Source: Ceratothoa steindachneri
Lineage: Eukaryota; Arthropoda; Malacostraca; Isopoda; Cymothoidae
Direction: 5' to 3'
NCBI GenBank assembly: GCA_963969495.1
Contig: OZ018331.1
Coordinates: 151,401,264 to 151,465,263 of the forward strand
Length of the DNA stretch: 64,000 nt
Shown: positions 1-11,164 of the stretch, piece after piece
How the letters are laid out: every line of letters starts with the position of its first letter
How positions within the stretch are numbered: position 1 is the stretch's first letter
Translations under genes and position numbers: made by a program
The notes under the pieces: model-generated
The model's input: the letters and a program-made list of their open reading frames with translations, nothing else
What the model was told of the DNA's origin: nothing
Database searches by the model: none

Positions 1-393
1 CGGGGGTCTCAGCCAGGACCATAGAGGAAAGTTACACCCATCTTTGTGTATGCCGGATGCAGTTCTGATACCCAACCCTGCGAGGGGCGGCATCCCCGAT
101 TAGCGCTGGTTGATTCCACACTAACCAACAAAAAGTCCGCCATACTATCACACCTCGTGAGCCCCCCCCCCTCCCCCGGGTTCACCCATCATCATCATCT
201 TCTCATCCGGCAATCTATGTTCACTAACGCTGCGCTGCTACGAGGAGGGTTTAGTCACTGATTCAACCCATTTAATGAGAAATCACAGCCTCAAAGAAGA
301 AGACTCAAGATATTCAACCATCGTCTAAACACCAGCAGGAAAAAAGAAGAGGCAAAAATCAGAAAGGCCCCGTGGGGCCTCACTGAGTGCAAA

Positions 394-1760
394 ATGGACC
401 AAGAGAATACCACAAGAATCCCCCTGCGGGTGATCAACGGGCAGAACAAGCCCAACAGGGATAAGGTATTTGAACTAGTGTCGTTAAACTAAACATCGAT
501 CTTGTAAGGCTTCTAGACGTCCCCTCTGGGAACGTCGCGATCTGCGAACGAGAAAAGGACGTAGAAGCTATTATGAAAGAAGAAGCTCTGGAAGTCCTAA
601 GAACCAGTGGACTACAGCCTTCTATCCCTCCACAAATACAAGCTCGTCGCAGTGTCGTTTGCAGGAGACTCGATCCTTTGATTGGACAACATAATAGAGA
701 AGAAATAAAAGAAGAAATCGAGATTAGACAAAAATGGGCTAAAGTAGCAGATATCATCAAATTTAAGAACAGGCGGGACAACAGCGAATACACCCATGTA
801 TTTAAGGTTTTATTCCCAGAAACCTCGATGGCCCAAAAGGCGAAAGAATAAGGCTTGCTTATGTTCAACGCCAAGGTGAGTCGAGACCAGATAGAGCGAA
901 AGGAATTCTTTCCAGTCCAATTTTGCTTTCGCTGCTACAAAATGGAGCAGCACGCTACGAAAGCCTGTAAAGAGCCTCAAGAAACATGCTCCAAGTGCAT
1001 CGAAAAGGGACACCACTGGAAGGAGTGTCGTAACAACTACGAGATATGCACGAACTGCGCGCAAGGCCACAAACCAATCTTTATGGCATGCCCGGTTAAA
1101 AAGGAAATAATAAACATAAATCAAAATGACAAGAAACAGGAAGAGGTGGTACACATATCAAACACTAATTATGCACCGGTAGCTAAAGCTGTGCACAAAG
1201 AAACAGAAACAAAGAAAACATACTTGAAGATAGAGAACGAAGAGTCCACAAAAATTCTGACGTGCATCCTCTATGCTCACGTTAGGAATCTAAACCAACC
1301 TGGTTGCTTCGCAAAAGAACTCAACCAAATGCTGGCCAAACAGGAATGAGCTAAACGTGGTTCCCGGACGACCCTCCATCAGGAGACGTCATCCAGCTGC
1401 AGATGATTCATAATAGTGTAAATGAGAGGGACACCAACAAGGAAGAAATAGAGAATGAAACCCAGGAACTTAAAGCTGTTGCCTCAAAACCCACACAGGT
1501 TCAACCAAAGAGAAAATTCACAAAGAGAAGCGAAACGGTGGGCCTGGCATCAAAGGCAAACCACTGACTCCTCGGAGTCTTCCGACTCAGAAGACCCTAA
1601 AAAAAACAAAAAAATGGAAGAAACCAAAAACCCACTCGACGTGATAGGATTAATCTCACTATTTATGCGTCAGAGAAATTCCCCTTGCCTGAAAATATGA
1701 GCGAAACAAAAATTCTAAATGGAGTAAATAATAAAATATACAAATAAGAGTACGACGCAT
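394..1760 (+). pseudogene. LINE copy A ORF1: gag-like nucleic-acid-binding protein, broken
   Basis: ORF1 proteins of I/Jockey LINEs coat the element RNA. I place the start at the ATG at 394 because its reading, after a frameshift near 488, aligns with the N-terminus of the minus-strand copy at 16627. Longest open pieces are 573-851, 855-1349 and 1455-1700. Three retroviral-type zinc knuckles lie in 855-1110: CFRCYKMEQHATKAC, CSKCIEKGHHWKEC and CTNCAQGHKPIFMAC, i.e. the usual three-knuckle tandem of this group. The C-terminal third is Lys/Glu/Ser-rich and low in complexity. A stop separates 851 from 855 and further shifts follow 1349. ORF2 starts about 150 bases downstream. Confidence 0.8.
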
Positions 1761-1899
1761 CGATCGAGGTTGAAGTGGTTAAGGAGGCCCCACTACGCCA
1801 TAATGTTACTCTATACGAGGATTCATGTGAGCAAGTCTCCAACACAGAATTTCTAAAAAAGAGGAACGGAAGAAAAAGAAACCACCCAGAAAGACCAGC

Positions 1900-4662
1900 A
1901 TGGAGACGTAAACAATAGATTGAGGATTCTGACACTCAACGTTAATGGATGGGATGGGAAAGCAAAGGCATATGGAAACATATTCCGTGTGGTTGACCCT
2001 GACATAATACTGATAACGGAGCACGGTATTGACACCACAAGGGGTCACTCAAAATACCGGGATACAGAGTGCTTATGAAGAATCACTCAGAGGAAGGGTT
2101 CGATGGCACTGCAATAGCTGTTAGAGGTAACCACACGTTCAAACGTCTCCCAGAATTGGACGAATCCTTTGTGGCGATACAATTTTCCACATTGATGGGG
2201 AATCTCACGATAGCTGCAGCCTATCAACCCTCTCGCCAAACCTATCTACCCGTCACAAACTTCTGTGCACTTTTCGGGCACCGGAGAATGGCATTCTTAG
2301 GCGGCGACCTCAATGTCAGATGCCAAATGTCAGACTACTATGGTAGAACCAACGAAAGAGGCCGAAACTTGGAAATGATAATGGACAGGAAAAACATCCA
2401 GAGGATACGGCCGGACTTCCTGACATACATCACATGCAGATCAGCCAATAAACCCGGCATTATTATGACAAGCGGAGGCTTCACCTTCAACCACCCTAGC
2501 GAGCCGGGCTCAACAACTCCCAGCGACCACATTGCAATATTAACAACAATTTCACTCACGTCGATTCAGCTGTCAGTCATACCACGTAAGAACTACGGCG
2601 CCACCGAGTGAGAGCGATACAAGTCTCTACTCCGACAATACGCTCCAGCCGACCTGAGCAAGGCTACATTGGAGGAGATCGACGATGAACTTGAAAGAGT
2701 AACGACTTCTATCATCGAAGCTGACCGCGAGTGTGTTCCTAGAAATGAATACAAAACACTCTTCAGCCCAGATGGACAGAGGATATGAAGAGGATCGAAC
2801 ATATGCATAGAGAAGTGTACAGGGAGATTAGACGGGAAGGTCCAAACCGGGAAAGAAGCGCGCTACTACGCCGGCTAAGCTCCGAACTAAAGGATGCAAT
2901 AAACATCCAACAGGCTGAGATCAGAGACAGCTTTATAGCCGGAATATACAGTGAGCAGAGCCCGGCCTAATTCTTGCACCAAATCAGGAAACTGGAAGGT
3001 TTAAAAAGAAAGGAAAAGGTTCGGATCGAAGAGGACGGGAAATATATAGAGGAACCGGTGGTTCTGGATGGAAGATTCAGAACATACTGGGAGAAAGTCT
3101 TCTTTATCACCAAAGAAGATAACGAAGAGTTCGATCAGGAGTTCGAAGGCCGCCTGATTGACGATCTGAATCAGATAATATACCCCACGCATCCACACCA
3201 CCACGCGGACATGGGAAGGGAAATGGTTAACCATGGTCGTCCAATAACAACAGAGGACGTCATGGCCACTGTGAAATCCTTCGAACAAAAGGCACCAGGC
3301 TGTACGGGCATCACCAAAAGCAATCTGGAAAATGCCCCACAACAGATCATTCAGGGAATCACCAACACCTTTAACGGTTCCGTGAACACGGTCTACTTCC
3401 CCGACGGTATAAAGGTGGCCAAAATCATCTTTATACCCAAGGATGCAAAGCCCCCAGATCAACTGGTGAATTACAGGCCAATCTCCCTTCTCGAGTTCGT
3501 GGCTAAAATCTACGAAAAAATCCTAGCAAACCGGCTACAAGAACGAATAGTCGAACTGGGAGCTCACAAACCCCCTGCAACACGTGTTCCGAAAGGTTGG
3601 GGAATGGAAACTGCCCTCGCCCTTCTAACGGAGAAAATAGCCCACTGGAAAGCAGAGGGGAAATACGTAGATGTGGTGCTGCGGGATGTACAAAAGACCT
3701 TTGGTAAGGTTTGGCTGAGGGGTCTCCAATTCAAGATCCTAAACCTACATCTGAACCCAGTCCCTGAAAGGGTCCTCTGTGACTATTTTATAGAGAGAAG
3801 AGTCCAAATCTCCATCGAGGGCTTTTCAGGACCCGAATTCGAACTCATGGCGGGAGTTTTACAGGGCAGCTATCTGAGTCCGTTGCTGTACCTCGTGTAC
3901 ACAATAGACCTTCCTGCTCCGTTGCGGGACCACACGATGTATCTGCAATTTGCAGATGACATCACACAAATCGTTCTCAGCTCTTATAGGAACGCCGGAG
4001 TTCAAGCAAGGGATACAGCTGCCGAAATAAACAACATTAATAGATATGAAAGGAAGTGGAAAATTGAAGCCAACCGCCAAAAATTCAAAATAATTCCAAT
4101 GAACCGCCGGAAAATAGATGACGTCATCGTGAACGACGACCTATACCCATAATCGGAAGAAGGTAACGTCCCGGGTTTACGGTTCACCAAGTCTGGGTAC
4201 AAAACCTACATCAACACCAGAGTCTCCCTAGCCAAAAGGCAACTTCGGAAACTATACAGGTTCCGGAACCTTAACGCTCCAAATAAGAAAAATCTATACA
4301 CTGCCTCGGTACATTCCGTCCTGGTGTACCGGGCAGTGATAACGCAGATAGCAAGTTTTACTTCCCTCAGGATGATGCAGAGAGTACAGAATAAAGCCAC
4401 CCTGCTAATAGCTGGAGCTAGAATATGCGACCGTATTAGGCAAATAGACCTGCACGCAAAAGCAGGGCTTAAGCCAATTAATACGGAAGCTCAAAGGCTA
4501 GGAGGAAGGACTTGGGATAAGAGAGAGCAAACTATTATACCAACACTCGACAACCTCAACATTGAAATCCCACAGCAGAAGCGACACAAAGTTGCAAGGA
4601 CAGCATTATTCACAAGCGGAAGAAACTGCGCGGGAGAGGCAATAAACCCAATATATAAATAA
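1900..4662 (+). pseudogene. LINE copy A ORF2: AP endonuclease plus reverse transcriptase, broken
   Basis: ORF2 nicks DNA and primes reverse transcription at the nick. The AP-type endonuclease runs about 1915-2590: TLNVNGW at the N-terminus, DIILITEHG, GGDLNVRC (catalytic GDLN block) and PSDHIAIL (terminal SDH). The reverse transcriptase occupies about 3240-4150: YRPISLLEF, VVLRDVQKTFGKVW (motif A), VLQGSYLSPLLY (motif B, usual PQG changed to LQG) and LQFADDITQI (catalytic FADD). A thumb/C-terminal part follows to 4662. In-frame stops lie near 2610, 2788, 2969 and 4150, with a frameshift near 2050, so no full protein is made, although the FADD core is kept. Confidence 0.88.
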
Positions 4663-4764
4663 CCAAGATCGAGAAATATGAACATAAAGACAGAAGAACA
4701 ACCAAAACGAAAACCGAACAAAGAGATAACGAATAAGACCATATAAAAGAAATAAATAAAAGGA

Positions 4765-5035
4765 CAAACAATAAAAAGAGGCGAAATACTTCCTTTTAAA
4801 ATAAAACTAAACAAAAGAGGCGAAGAGCCCATCAATGGGAAAAAACAACAACAACATAACAAGAAAACCAAACCAAACTAAACAAACTAATATAAAATAA
4901 AATAAAAATAAATAAAAGAGGCAAAGAGCCCATCAAGGGAAAACGAAATAAAAAAGTACAAACTAATTTAAGAATAAAATAAAAAATGAACAAAAGAGGC
5001 GAAGTGCCCACAAAAAGAAAGAGAAACAAAATAAA
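4765..5035 (+). repeat. Tandem motif in LINE copy A 3' UTR
   Basis: A-rich region in which the unit aaaagaggcgaagagcccat recurs near 4813, 4914 and 4994 with small changes, spaced about 100 and 80 bases, separated by AAATAAA-type sequence. A shorter first version lies near 4775. No coding capacity. Confidence 0.7.
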
Positions 5036-5204
5036 AATGCCAACAGTGGGAACACTAGAGGCAAAAAAAGACAACAAAGAGGAAAAATATGGTAGTAAAA
5101 CGAAGGCCATGCCCTCGCAACCAGGGTAACAAAAACTAATAAACACCTTCAGCCTTATCACACCTACAACACATTTCACCACCTAGCACATCAAATCAAA
5201 TAAA

Positions 5205-5693
5205 AAATCTGACTATTTGTTGGTCCGATCTAGTACTCTGGCAGAGGAGGCAAAGGAAAATTTAGGTTTGAAAACTTGTTTTTTTTTAAGGGCGGTCAAC
5301 TCGGAGACGCCGATATGTCGGGAGTATAGTTTTCGGCTGAAGTTGCACGTTAATTGCCGGTTTCTTCATTTGAATAATGACGGCTTCTGCCATCCGCAAT
5401 CTTCTGCGGTTTTGGAGTCTCAAGGTGATGGAGGTGTCCTTATTCAGCTTTTCACGGGTCAGGGTAGTGCGATGAGAGTGGGCGTGTTTTTTAATCGCGC
5501 CATCTTGAAGGTGAGCTGTCAGTCGCTGTGACAGGGTTGTGGAGGTTACGTCGATGTACTTTGAATTGCGGTGTTCGCAGTCACCGACTTTGCACAAATA
5601 TTCATACATGACGTTAGTCTCCCGGAGTTCACTCGTCGGAGGGAGATAGCTGTTCTTCATGATGCAACTACTTGGTTTCTTGGTCTTGTAGTA
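5205..5693 (-). mobile_element. Penelope-like element, GIY-YIG endonuclease end (3' part)
   Basis: Open frame 5660-5286 carries the C-terminal GIY-YIG nuclease of EN+ Penelope-like elements: VMYEYLCKVGDCEHRN, SKYIDVTSTTLSQRLTAHL and EAVIIQMKKPAINVQ. The canonical YIG is YID here and in the second copy (13441-13860), so it is a family feature, not a private mutation. The linker upstream (YYKTKKPSS) is also PLE-like. The frame is cut at 5693/5694 by a mariner; the RT half of the same element is at 6487-6814. The 3' end motif ctgactatttgt near 5205 matches the other copy. Confidence 0.85.
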
Positions 5694-6486
5694 TACGAGG
5701 GGCGGTTAATAAGTTTTGCGAATCGGTAAGGCAAAACAGAGGAAGGGGGATGGCTGTTTGTGGGGGTGTTAGGACAAGTTATGACAAGTCAGGACCTGCA
5801 GCCGCACGCTCCTGCCTCGTATATTTAAGAAGTAGTAGCTGATTGCAGATCGTCAGTCACAAATTTTTCAACAATGGAGAAAGTTGAGCACGGCGCAGTG
5901 GTCAAATTTTTGACCAAGGAAGGCAAGAATGCAAAAGAGATCCATGAACGCATGGTTGCAGTGTACACCGACATCGCCCCTTCCTATACAACCATTGCTC
6001 GCTGGAATAGGGAGTTTCGCCATGGTCGTGAGTCCCTTGATGACCCCCGTCCAGGATGCCCGTCAGATGTGACCAACGAGGACAATGTGGCCGTGTGGAG
6101 AGGATGATTCTCGAAAATCGACGGGTGAAGGTCGAAGAAATCGAGCGAGAACTTGGAATATCACATGGAAGTATTATCAACACCATCCACGATAATTTGA
6201 CCATGACCAAGGTCTCTGCCCGTTGGGTCCCTAGAAACCTCACGAAACCTCACGCCCCATGATCGACTTCAACGTCGTTAAAGTCCCCAAGGCCAGAGTT
6301 GCATATGCTGCCCTGCGCGAGTGCGGATTTGAGGAGCTCAACCACCTCCCCTACAGTCCAGATCTGGCTCCTAGTGACTACTTTTTATTCCGCCAGCTCA
6401 AGGCTGCACTGCGTGGGCACCGGTTTGGGGAGGATGAAGATGTCCAGCTCGCCGTCCAGGAGTGGATTGAACAGCAGTCAGGATAT
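5694..6486 (+). mobile_element. Internally deleted mariner transposon inserted in the PLE
   Basis: Begins at TA with a mariner-like terminal sequence (cgaggggcggttaataag). Mariners integrate at TA, which fits the junction gtaTAcgagg in the PLE frame. The 3' terminal repeat is not visible: homology stops inside the transposase near 6486 and PLE reverse-transcriptase sequence begins, so a deletion removed the mariner end together with PLE codons. About 0.8 kb remains of an expected 1.3 kb. Confidence 0.8.
5874..6486 (+). pseudogene. Mariner transposase, catalytic core deleted
   Basis: Mariner transposases cut and paste their element using a paired helix-turn-helix and a DDD catalytic domain. 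The N-terminal HTH is clear (FLTKEGKNAKEIHERM; HGRESLDDPRPG), then a frameshift near 6085, then the second HTH (RRVKVEEIERELGISHGS) and the linker SARWVPRNL. The first two catalytic Asp regions are missing: the text jumps near 6255 from the linker to PKARVAYAALRECGFEEL and on to YSPDLAPSDYFLF, the block with the third Asp. The protein stops around GYFW at the junction with PLE sequence. Resembles the SETMAR-type mariner group. Confidence 0.88.
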
Positions 6487-6814
6487 TTCTGGTTGTCGGC
6501 AAATTGCGCTGTTGATTAAAGCATTGATGACTGATCTCTCGTAGCGTTCAGGACACTCAGGAGAACCGTTTAAGCAGAAGCCCAAGTCATAAATTTGGAG
6601 TCCTGGGCACTTATGAGGATATCAAGGAAAGGAAGGGATCCTTCATCTTTCGTTTCGTGGATGAAATTCAAACACGAGTTGTTCTTGAATGTTTGAACTA
6701 GGCCGTTCACTTGTACGAGGTTATCCGTATTCAAAATTATGTCATCGATATAGCGCGCGTAGATGGGAGGCTTGGGCGCTATATTGCTTTTGAAAATCTT
6801 GTTCTCAATTTAGC
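6487..6814 (-). pseudogene. Penelope-like reverse transcriptase fragment (same PLE as 5205-5693)
   Basis: Too broken for a long frame. The minus-strand translation between about 6814 and 6560 reads PPIYARYIDDIILNTDN, with the YIDD catalytic box of PLE reverse transcriptases, then the typical SLPFLDILI block. A stop and frameshift follow towards 6487. The right boundary abuts LINE copy E endonuclease sequence (PDIIIITEHG, from about 6815). Confidence 0.8.
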
Positions 6815-9372
6815 CCAGACATAATTATTATAACCGAACACGGTATTAACACAGAAACGGAGACCATAGGAATCCCAAACTATAGAGTTATTATACGACG
6901 GTGTATCAATTGGCGTTAAAACCGGAATCGACTTCACTGAAATCAACGAGAAGAGTCCTATCTAGCCGTATAAATAAAAATGACCACAGAAGATCTGGTC
7001 ATAGCGGTGGCATGCCAACTCCCAAGACGCTCCTACCTTCCAATTCCTAATTTTTTCAAGCTCTTCTGACGCCAGGCCTTAACCATACTAACCAAAGACC
7101 TCAATGCAAGATACAGGGAGGCAGGATACACATACAAACGGAACAGGTAAATCTCTCCAACCCTTAATACAAAGAGAAATAGTAAGTAGGGAAGGACCAG
7201 ACTTTCCGACTTACTTAACAGCCCGAGCCTCAACTGCCCCAGGCATCTTACTTACCAATCAAAATTTTAACTTAAACCACCACACAGAATCAGGCCCAGC
7301 AACCCCATCCGACCATTTAAGTATGATAAACACCATTTCAACTTCACCCATTTCAACTTCACGAAGGAAAGCTATCAGCAGAACAAACTGGAATGGTTAC
7401 AAATAATACTTAAGTACATTAGAAAATGGATCCCTAAACAACCAAGGAACAGAAGAAATAGAAAGCCAATTAAAACTAATCACTGAGAAAATCGTTGAAG
7501 CGGAAAATATTCACACCTCAATAATAGAATACAGCACCCTACATGCTCCCAGATGAAACCATGAAATACAGGAAAAGATGGAAGAATTTCAGAATTTAAC
7601 AAAGGAAGTTACAGAAATGGGTAATAATATGGAGAGGTACAGAAGGCTAATCATAATCAGAAGGCAGATAGGTACTCCTATTAAAGGAAAGTCAAATCTT
7701 GTATGGAACAAATAATAGGCAAAATGGATGTCGAAAAAGATCTGAGGAAATTCTGGAGAGATTAGAGAAAACTACGAGGATCGTAACCAAAAGAAAAAAA
7801 AACTGAAAATACAGGACCGGGAAGTGCAAAAAACCCCCCGAAGAACTCCAGGAGCACTTCCAAAATCACTGGAAACAAATATTCTCAATATCACCAGAGG
7901 AGAACCAAGAATATGACATGGAGCACGAAGAGGAAATCTTACAAACCCTAGAGGCGCAACAAGAGCGCCCTGCATTATACAGATACGTCAACGAGAGACG
8001 CCACCCCTTAGGGAGGGAATGCCCTTCTCAATGGCCGAATACCAAACAGTCATAAAATCATTCAAACAAAAAGCAGCAGGTCAAAGCGGCATAACGAAGG
8101 CACATCTAATAAATGCTCCTGAAAATGTGCATGAATCGATAGTGAAGATTTTCAATGCTTGCCTTAATATTGGGTACTTTGCCCAAACCTTTAAAACGGC
8201 AAAGATGATCATCCTACCAAAGCCGGGCAAACCAAAACACCAAGTTGGAAGCTACCGCCCGATCTCGCTCTTGGAATTTCTGGGTAAAATCCTAGAAAAA
8301 CTCCTAAACGACAGGTTAATTAAAAAACTTACTGAAAATAACCTGCACAACCCACAACAACACGGGTTCAGGGGCAAGCGAGGAACGGATACCGCGCTGG
8401 CGATTATAAGAGAGAAAATTGCCACAGAAACAGCGCGAGGCAACAGAGTAGACATAGTACTCCGCGACGTTGCTAAAGCCTTCGATAAGGAGTGGTTGCC
8501 CGGCCTAAAAGCCAAGATCTGCAGCCTTAACCTGCGGATAAATGTTTGCAAAACATTATGCAACTACCTGGATGAAAAAAAGGCGTACTACAAATAAATG
8601 GCCAAATAGGCGGCCATATCGACCTGGGTGTCCCCCAGGGAGGATGCCACTCTCCAAAGCTGTACACAGTTTACACCAGGAACCTTCCACAATCAAACCA
8701 CGAATGTGCGATGCACATCCAACTAGCGGATGACATCACACAAATAATAACCAGCGACAGGAAGAACCCCCGAGACGTAGCTCAAAGAACAGCGAGGGAA
8801 ATAAAGAACCTGAATGACTATGAAAAATGAAACAAAATCAAAACAAACAAAGAAAAATCCAAATGAATATCCGTAAACAGACGGAAAACAGCTGCAGTCC
8901 GGGTCGATGGAGAAGCCTTTCCATACTCCACGGAAGGGCGCGTCCTCGGTCTAAAACTAACAACAAAAGGGTACACCTACCACATAAAGCAGAAAATCAT
9001 CGAAACAAAAATTACCATGTCGGCGCTGTACAGATTCATAAATCTATGAGTATCCAATAAAAACAAAAGAAAATTATACATAGCCTTAGTTTGTCCCATG
9101 CTCCTTTACCCAATAGTACCGATGAATAGGTTAAGTAACTCACAATTAAAAAAGGTCAACGTATTTAAAATCGAGCCACAAGATTCATCACAAACTCAAA
9201 AAGACAGGATCGCATACCATCAGAGGAACTCCATCGAAGAACTGCCATAGAACTCGTAAATATAACCCTGCAAAAACGAGCAACGAAAGTGTATGGAAAT
9301 ATAAAAAACATAATTCTCCCAAATGAAATGAACCGAATAATAATACGGAAGCCTGAAAAAAACGTTATATAA
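6815..9372 (+). pseudogene. LINE copy E ORF2, 5'-truncated and heavily mutated
   Basis: Same family as copy A. It starts inside the endonuclease (PDIIIITEHG), which ends in 7104-7406 (TPSDHLSMI). The best reverse-transcriptase frame is 8019-8597: YRPISLLEFLGKILEK, HGFRGKRGTDTALAI and VLRDVAKAFDKEW, so motif A is better preserved than in copy A. Motif B follows in another frame (GVPQGGCHSP) and the catalytic box near 8730 reads QLADDITQI, the Phe changed to Leu. The thumb/C-terminal region continues to about 9372 over several frames. No ORF1 precedes it: the 5' truncation, typical of LINE insertion, abuts the PLE remnant. Confidence 0.82.
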
Positions 9373-9689
9373 CATCAACCCGATCTATAGATAAAATGCA
9401 AGATTACTTAAAGGATAAACACACCGAAATAGAATCAACTGAAGAAAACTACCGACTTAGATCAATCAATATGAGAAACCGAAATAGAATCAACCGAATA
9501 AGACTACCGATTATACAAACAAAATGAGAAACCCGATGAGTAAGTAAGAGAATTATTGATAATAGTAATAAAGAAGAAAACCACATAAAAATTTAATAAA
9601 TATATATTTAAAAAAAATACTGTAAAAAAAGCGAAATAAGCACACACAGACACATTTTATTTTAAACACAGATGCTCAAGAGAGCAAAA
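9373..9689. other. A-rich spacer, likely LINE copy E 3' UTR
   Basis: A/T-rich sequence with short near-repeats (gaaatagaatcaac near 9427 and 9480). No coding frame. Probably the decayed 3' tail of copy E; I found no clear match to the copy A tail. Confidence 0.5.
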
Positions 9690-10138
9690 GAAAACAAAGG
9701 CTCGAATGCTAAATATTCACTTAGAATCGCACATCAAAAAGCAAAAAAGAAAAAGGAAAGCGTTAGACAGGCAACCTGGTACTAATCATTATCATCCTCA
9801 CTTTATCACCCTCATCGTTCATCCTACACTCATTACCATCTCATCAACACACACACGTTTTACACAATGTTTTCTATCTATCCTATCCTTGTCTCCACAT
9901 TCTAACTTTATGCTATCTTGAATCTTGAATAATTCCATTTCTGTTTATTCCCTGAAGATGACCTAACACAGTCGAAAGACGTCTAGGAATAAAGAATGTC
10001 ATTCGCGGATGTCTTTTCTCGCCTTAAAGACCCCGTTAAAAAAATTGTAAGAAATATTAAGAAAATACAAGTTAAAATTAATAACGCTGCCACAGCTGTC
10101 GACTTCGATAGTACATGCATATAACATGGCCTTCTAAC

Positions 10139-10142
<4 letters not shown>
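9690..10142 (+). mobile_element. PLE 5' module, copy a (truncated at a TA array)
   Basis: Begins acaaaggctcgaatgctaa, shared with 10228 onward. At 9951-9995 a compact motif (cctgaagatgacc ... gtcgaaagacgtc) matches 21815-21850 closely. Downstream the translation resembles the short N-terminal region of PLE proteins (VKKIVRNIKKIQ). The module is cut by a (TA)n array at 10143. Not previously annotated to my knowledge; assigned to a PLE because copy b carries a recognisable PLE N-terminus. Confidence 0.6.

Positions 10143-10186
<44 letters not shown>
10143..10186. repeat. (TA)n microsatellite
   Basis: About 20 uninterrupted TA units directly following PLE module a. Confidence 0.95.
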
Positions 10187-10189
<3 letters not shown>

Positions 10190-10227
10190 AATCAAAAGTA
10201 TAAAAAAAACAAAAATACAAATGCGAA

Positions 10228-10800
10228 AACAAAGGCTCGAAGGCTAAGAATACAAATTCTAATTGCAAAAAAGGCAAAGTAAATTAAAAAAACAAAAAAA
10301 ACAAACAAGCGTTTGCCAGGCAACCCGGCACAATTCATCATCACCCTCATGGTATCATCTCCATATATATCACTCTACTCATAACCATTCCATCAACACA
10401 CACAAACCATACACAATATTTCTTAACTATCTTATACTCCTCTCCAACATTCACCACTTTTACTGTCCCAATCCCAATATTCATCAGTGTAGCCCCAGAA
10501 GATGGCCATTAAGTCGAAAGGTACCTCGAGTAAAAAATATATTACGATGATTTTCTACAATCCCTTTTTCCGCTCAAGGAAGAGTCACTTATGAAAATTA
10601 AAAGATGAAAAAGTTAAAAAATACCATTACCAGCATTTATTCCCACCTTTCTCTTTCTGAAAAGATGAACATTGAAAAGGTTAAAAAGCTGCAGCGTAAA
10701 CTTAATCAAGCAGCCATCATCACTGTCTACTTTAACAAATCCTGCATACAACATGGCCTCCTACCACGTTATCGCTTTGTTATAAATATCTCTATTTAAA
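10228..10800 (+). mobile_element. PLE 5' module, copy b
   Basis: Direct repeat of module a: acaaaggctcgaaggctaa at 10228, then the CA/TC-rich stretch, then the motif gaagatggccattaagtcga at 10498. The frame 10605-10799 (64 codons) reads KVKKLQRKLNQAAI and CIQHGLLPRYRF, resembling the conserved N-terminal segment of EN+ PLE proteins (a Lys-rich helix then a block ending in LIPKG-like text). It ends at ISLF, where an inverted repeat begins. No reverse transcriptase follows. Confidence 0.6.
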
Positions 10801-11085
10801 AAAAAAATACGCAAATGCTATATAGATATAGACTATAAAGTCTTCGCTTCAAAAGAATCGGTTACTTAGAGGTTTAAATAGTTTAGTTTTTTTAATTTTT
10901 GTAAAACAGTTTAAATATTTATTTTTTAATTAAGATGCTCTAATTGTGTACATATGGGTGCGAACGGGTTACGTAACACTCTATACACAAATAGAGGCCT
11001 AACGAGATTAGGCTTACTGTAGCATAAGCTAATTAAGAAATTGCGTTTTCTTTTATTTTAAATAGAGATATTTATAACAAAGCGG
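10768..11085. repeat. Inverted-repeat pair around an AT-rich spacer
   Basis: The sequence gttataaatatctctattta at 10777 returns inverted at 11056-11076, followed on both sides by A-run plus acgcaa. The spacer has no open frame. It could be a small MITE that took over the end of PLE module b, or an inverted PLE terminal fragment. Confidence 0.6.
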
Positions 11086-11164
11086 CCACAAAATTTGCGG
11101 GTGGGCATAATCCTAACAATAACCGAATTTTTAATGTATTATTTCAACTCCACGCCATTGCTAA

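Larger units (their letters stand above)
1..5204 (+). mobile_element. Non-LTR retrotransposon copy A (I/Jockey-type LINE), nearly full length
   Basis: Two-ORF LINE: leader, zinc-knuckle ORF1, then endonuclease/reverse-transcriptase ORF2, then an A-rich 3' region. The leader motif at 11-30 (cagccaggaccatagagg) recurs, inverted, at 21521-21540 upstream of LINE copy C, so the window opens at or very near the element's 5' end. The 3' tail (5036-5200, beginning aatgccaacagtgggaac) recurs at 21611-21790. ORF1 and ORF2 both carry frameshifts and stops, so this copy is dead. Ends where the PLE 3' end starts (ctgactatttgt near 5205). Clade assignment is by protein resemblance only; LOA, Nimb or I are alternatives to Jockey. 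Confidence 0.85.

Noticed and set aside
434..1154. Minus-strand frames over LINE copy A ORF1
   Set aside because: Shadow frames with no motif; the plus strand holds the zinc knuckles.
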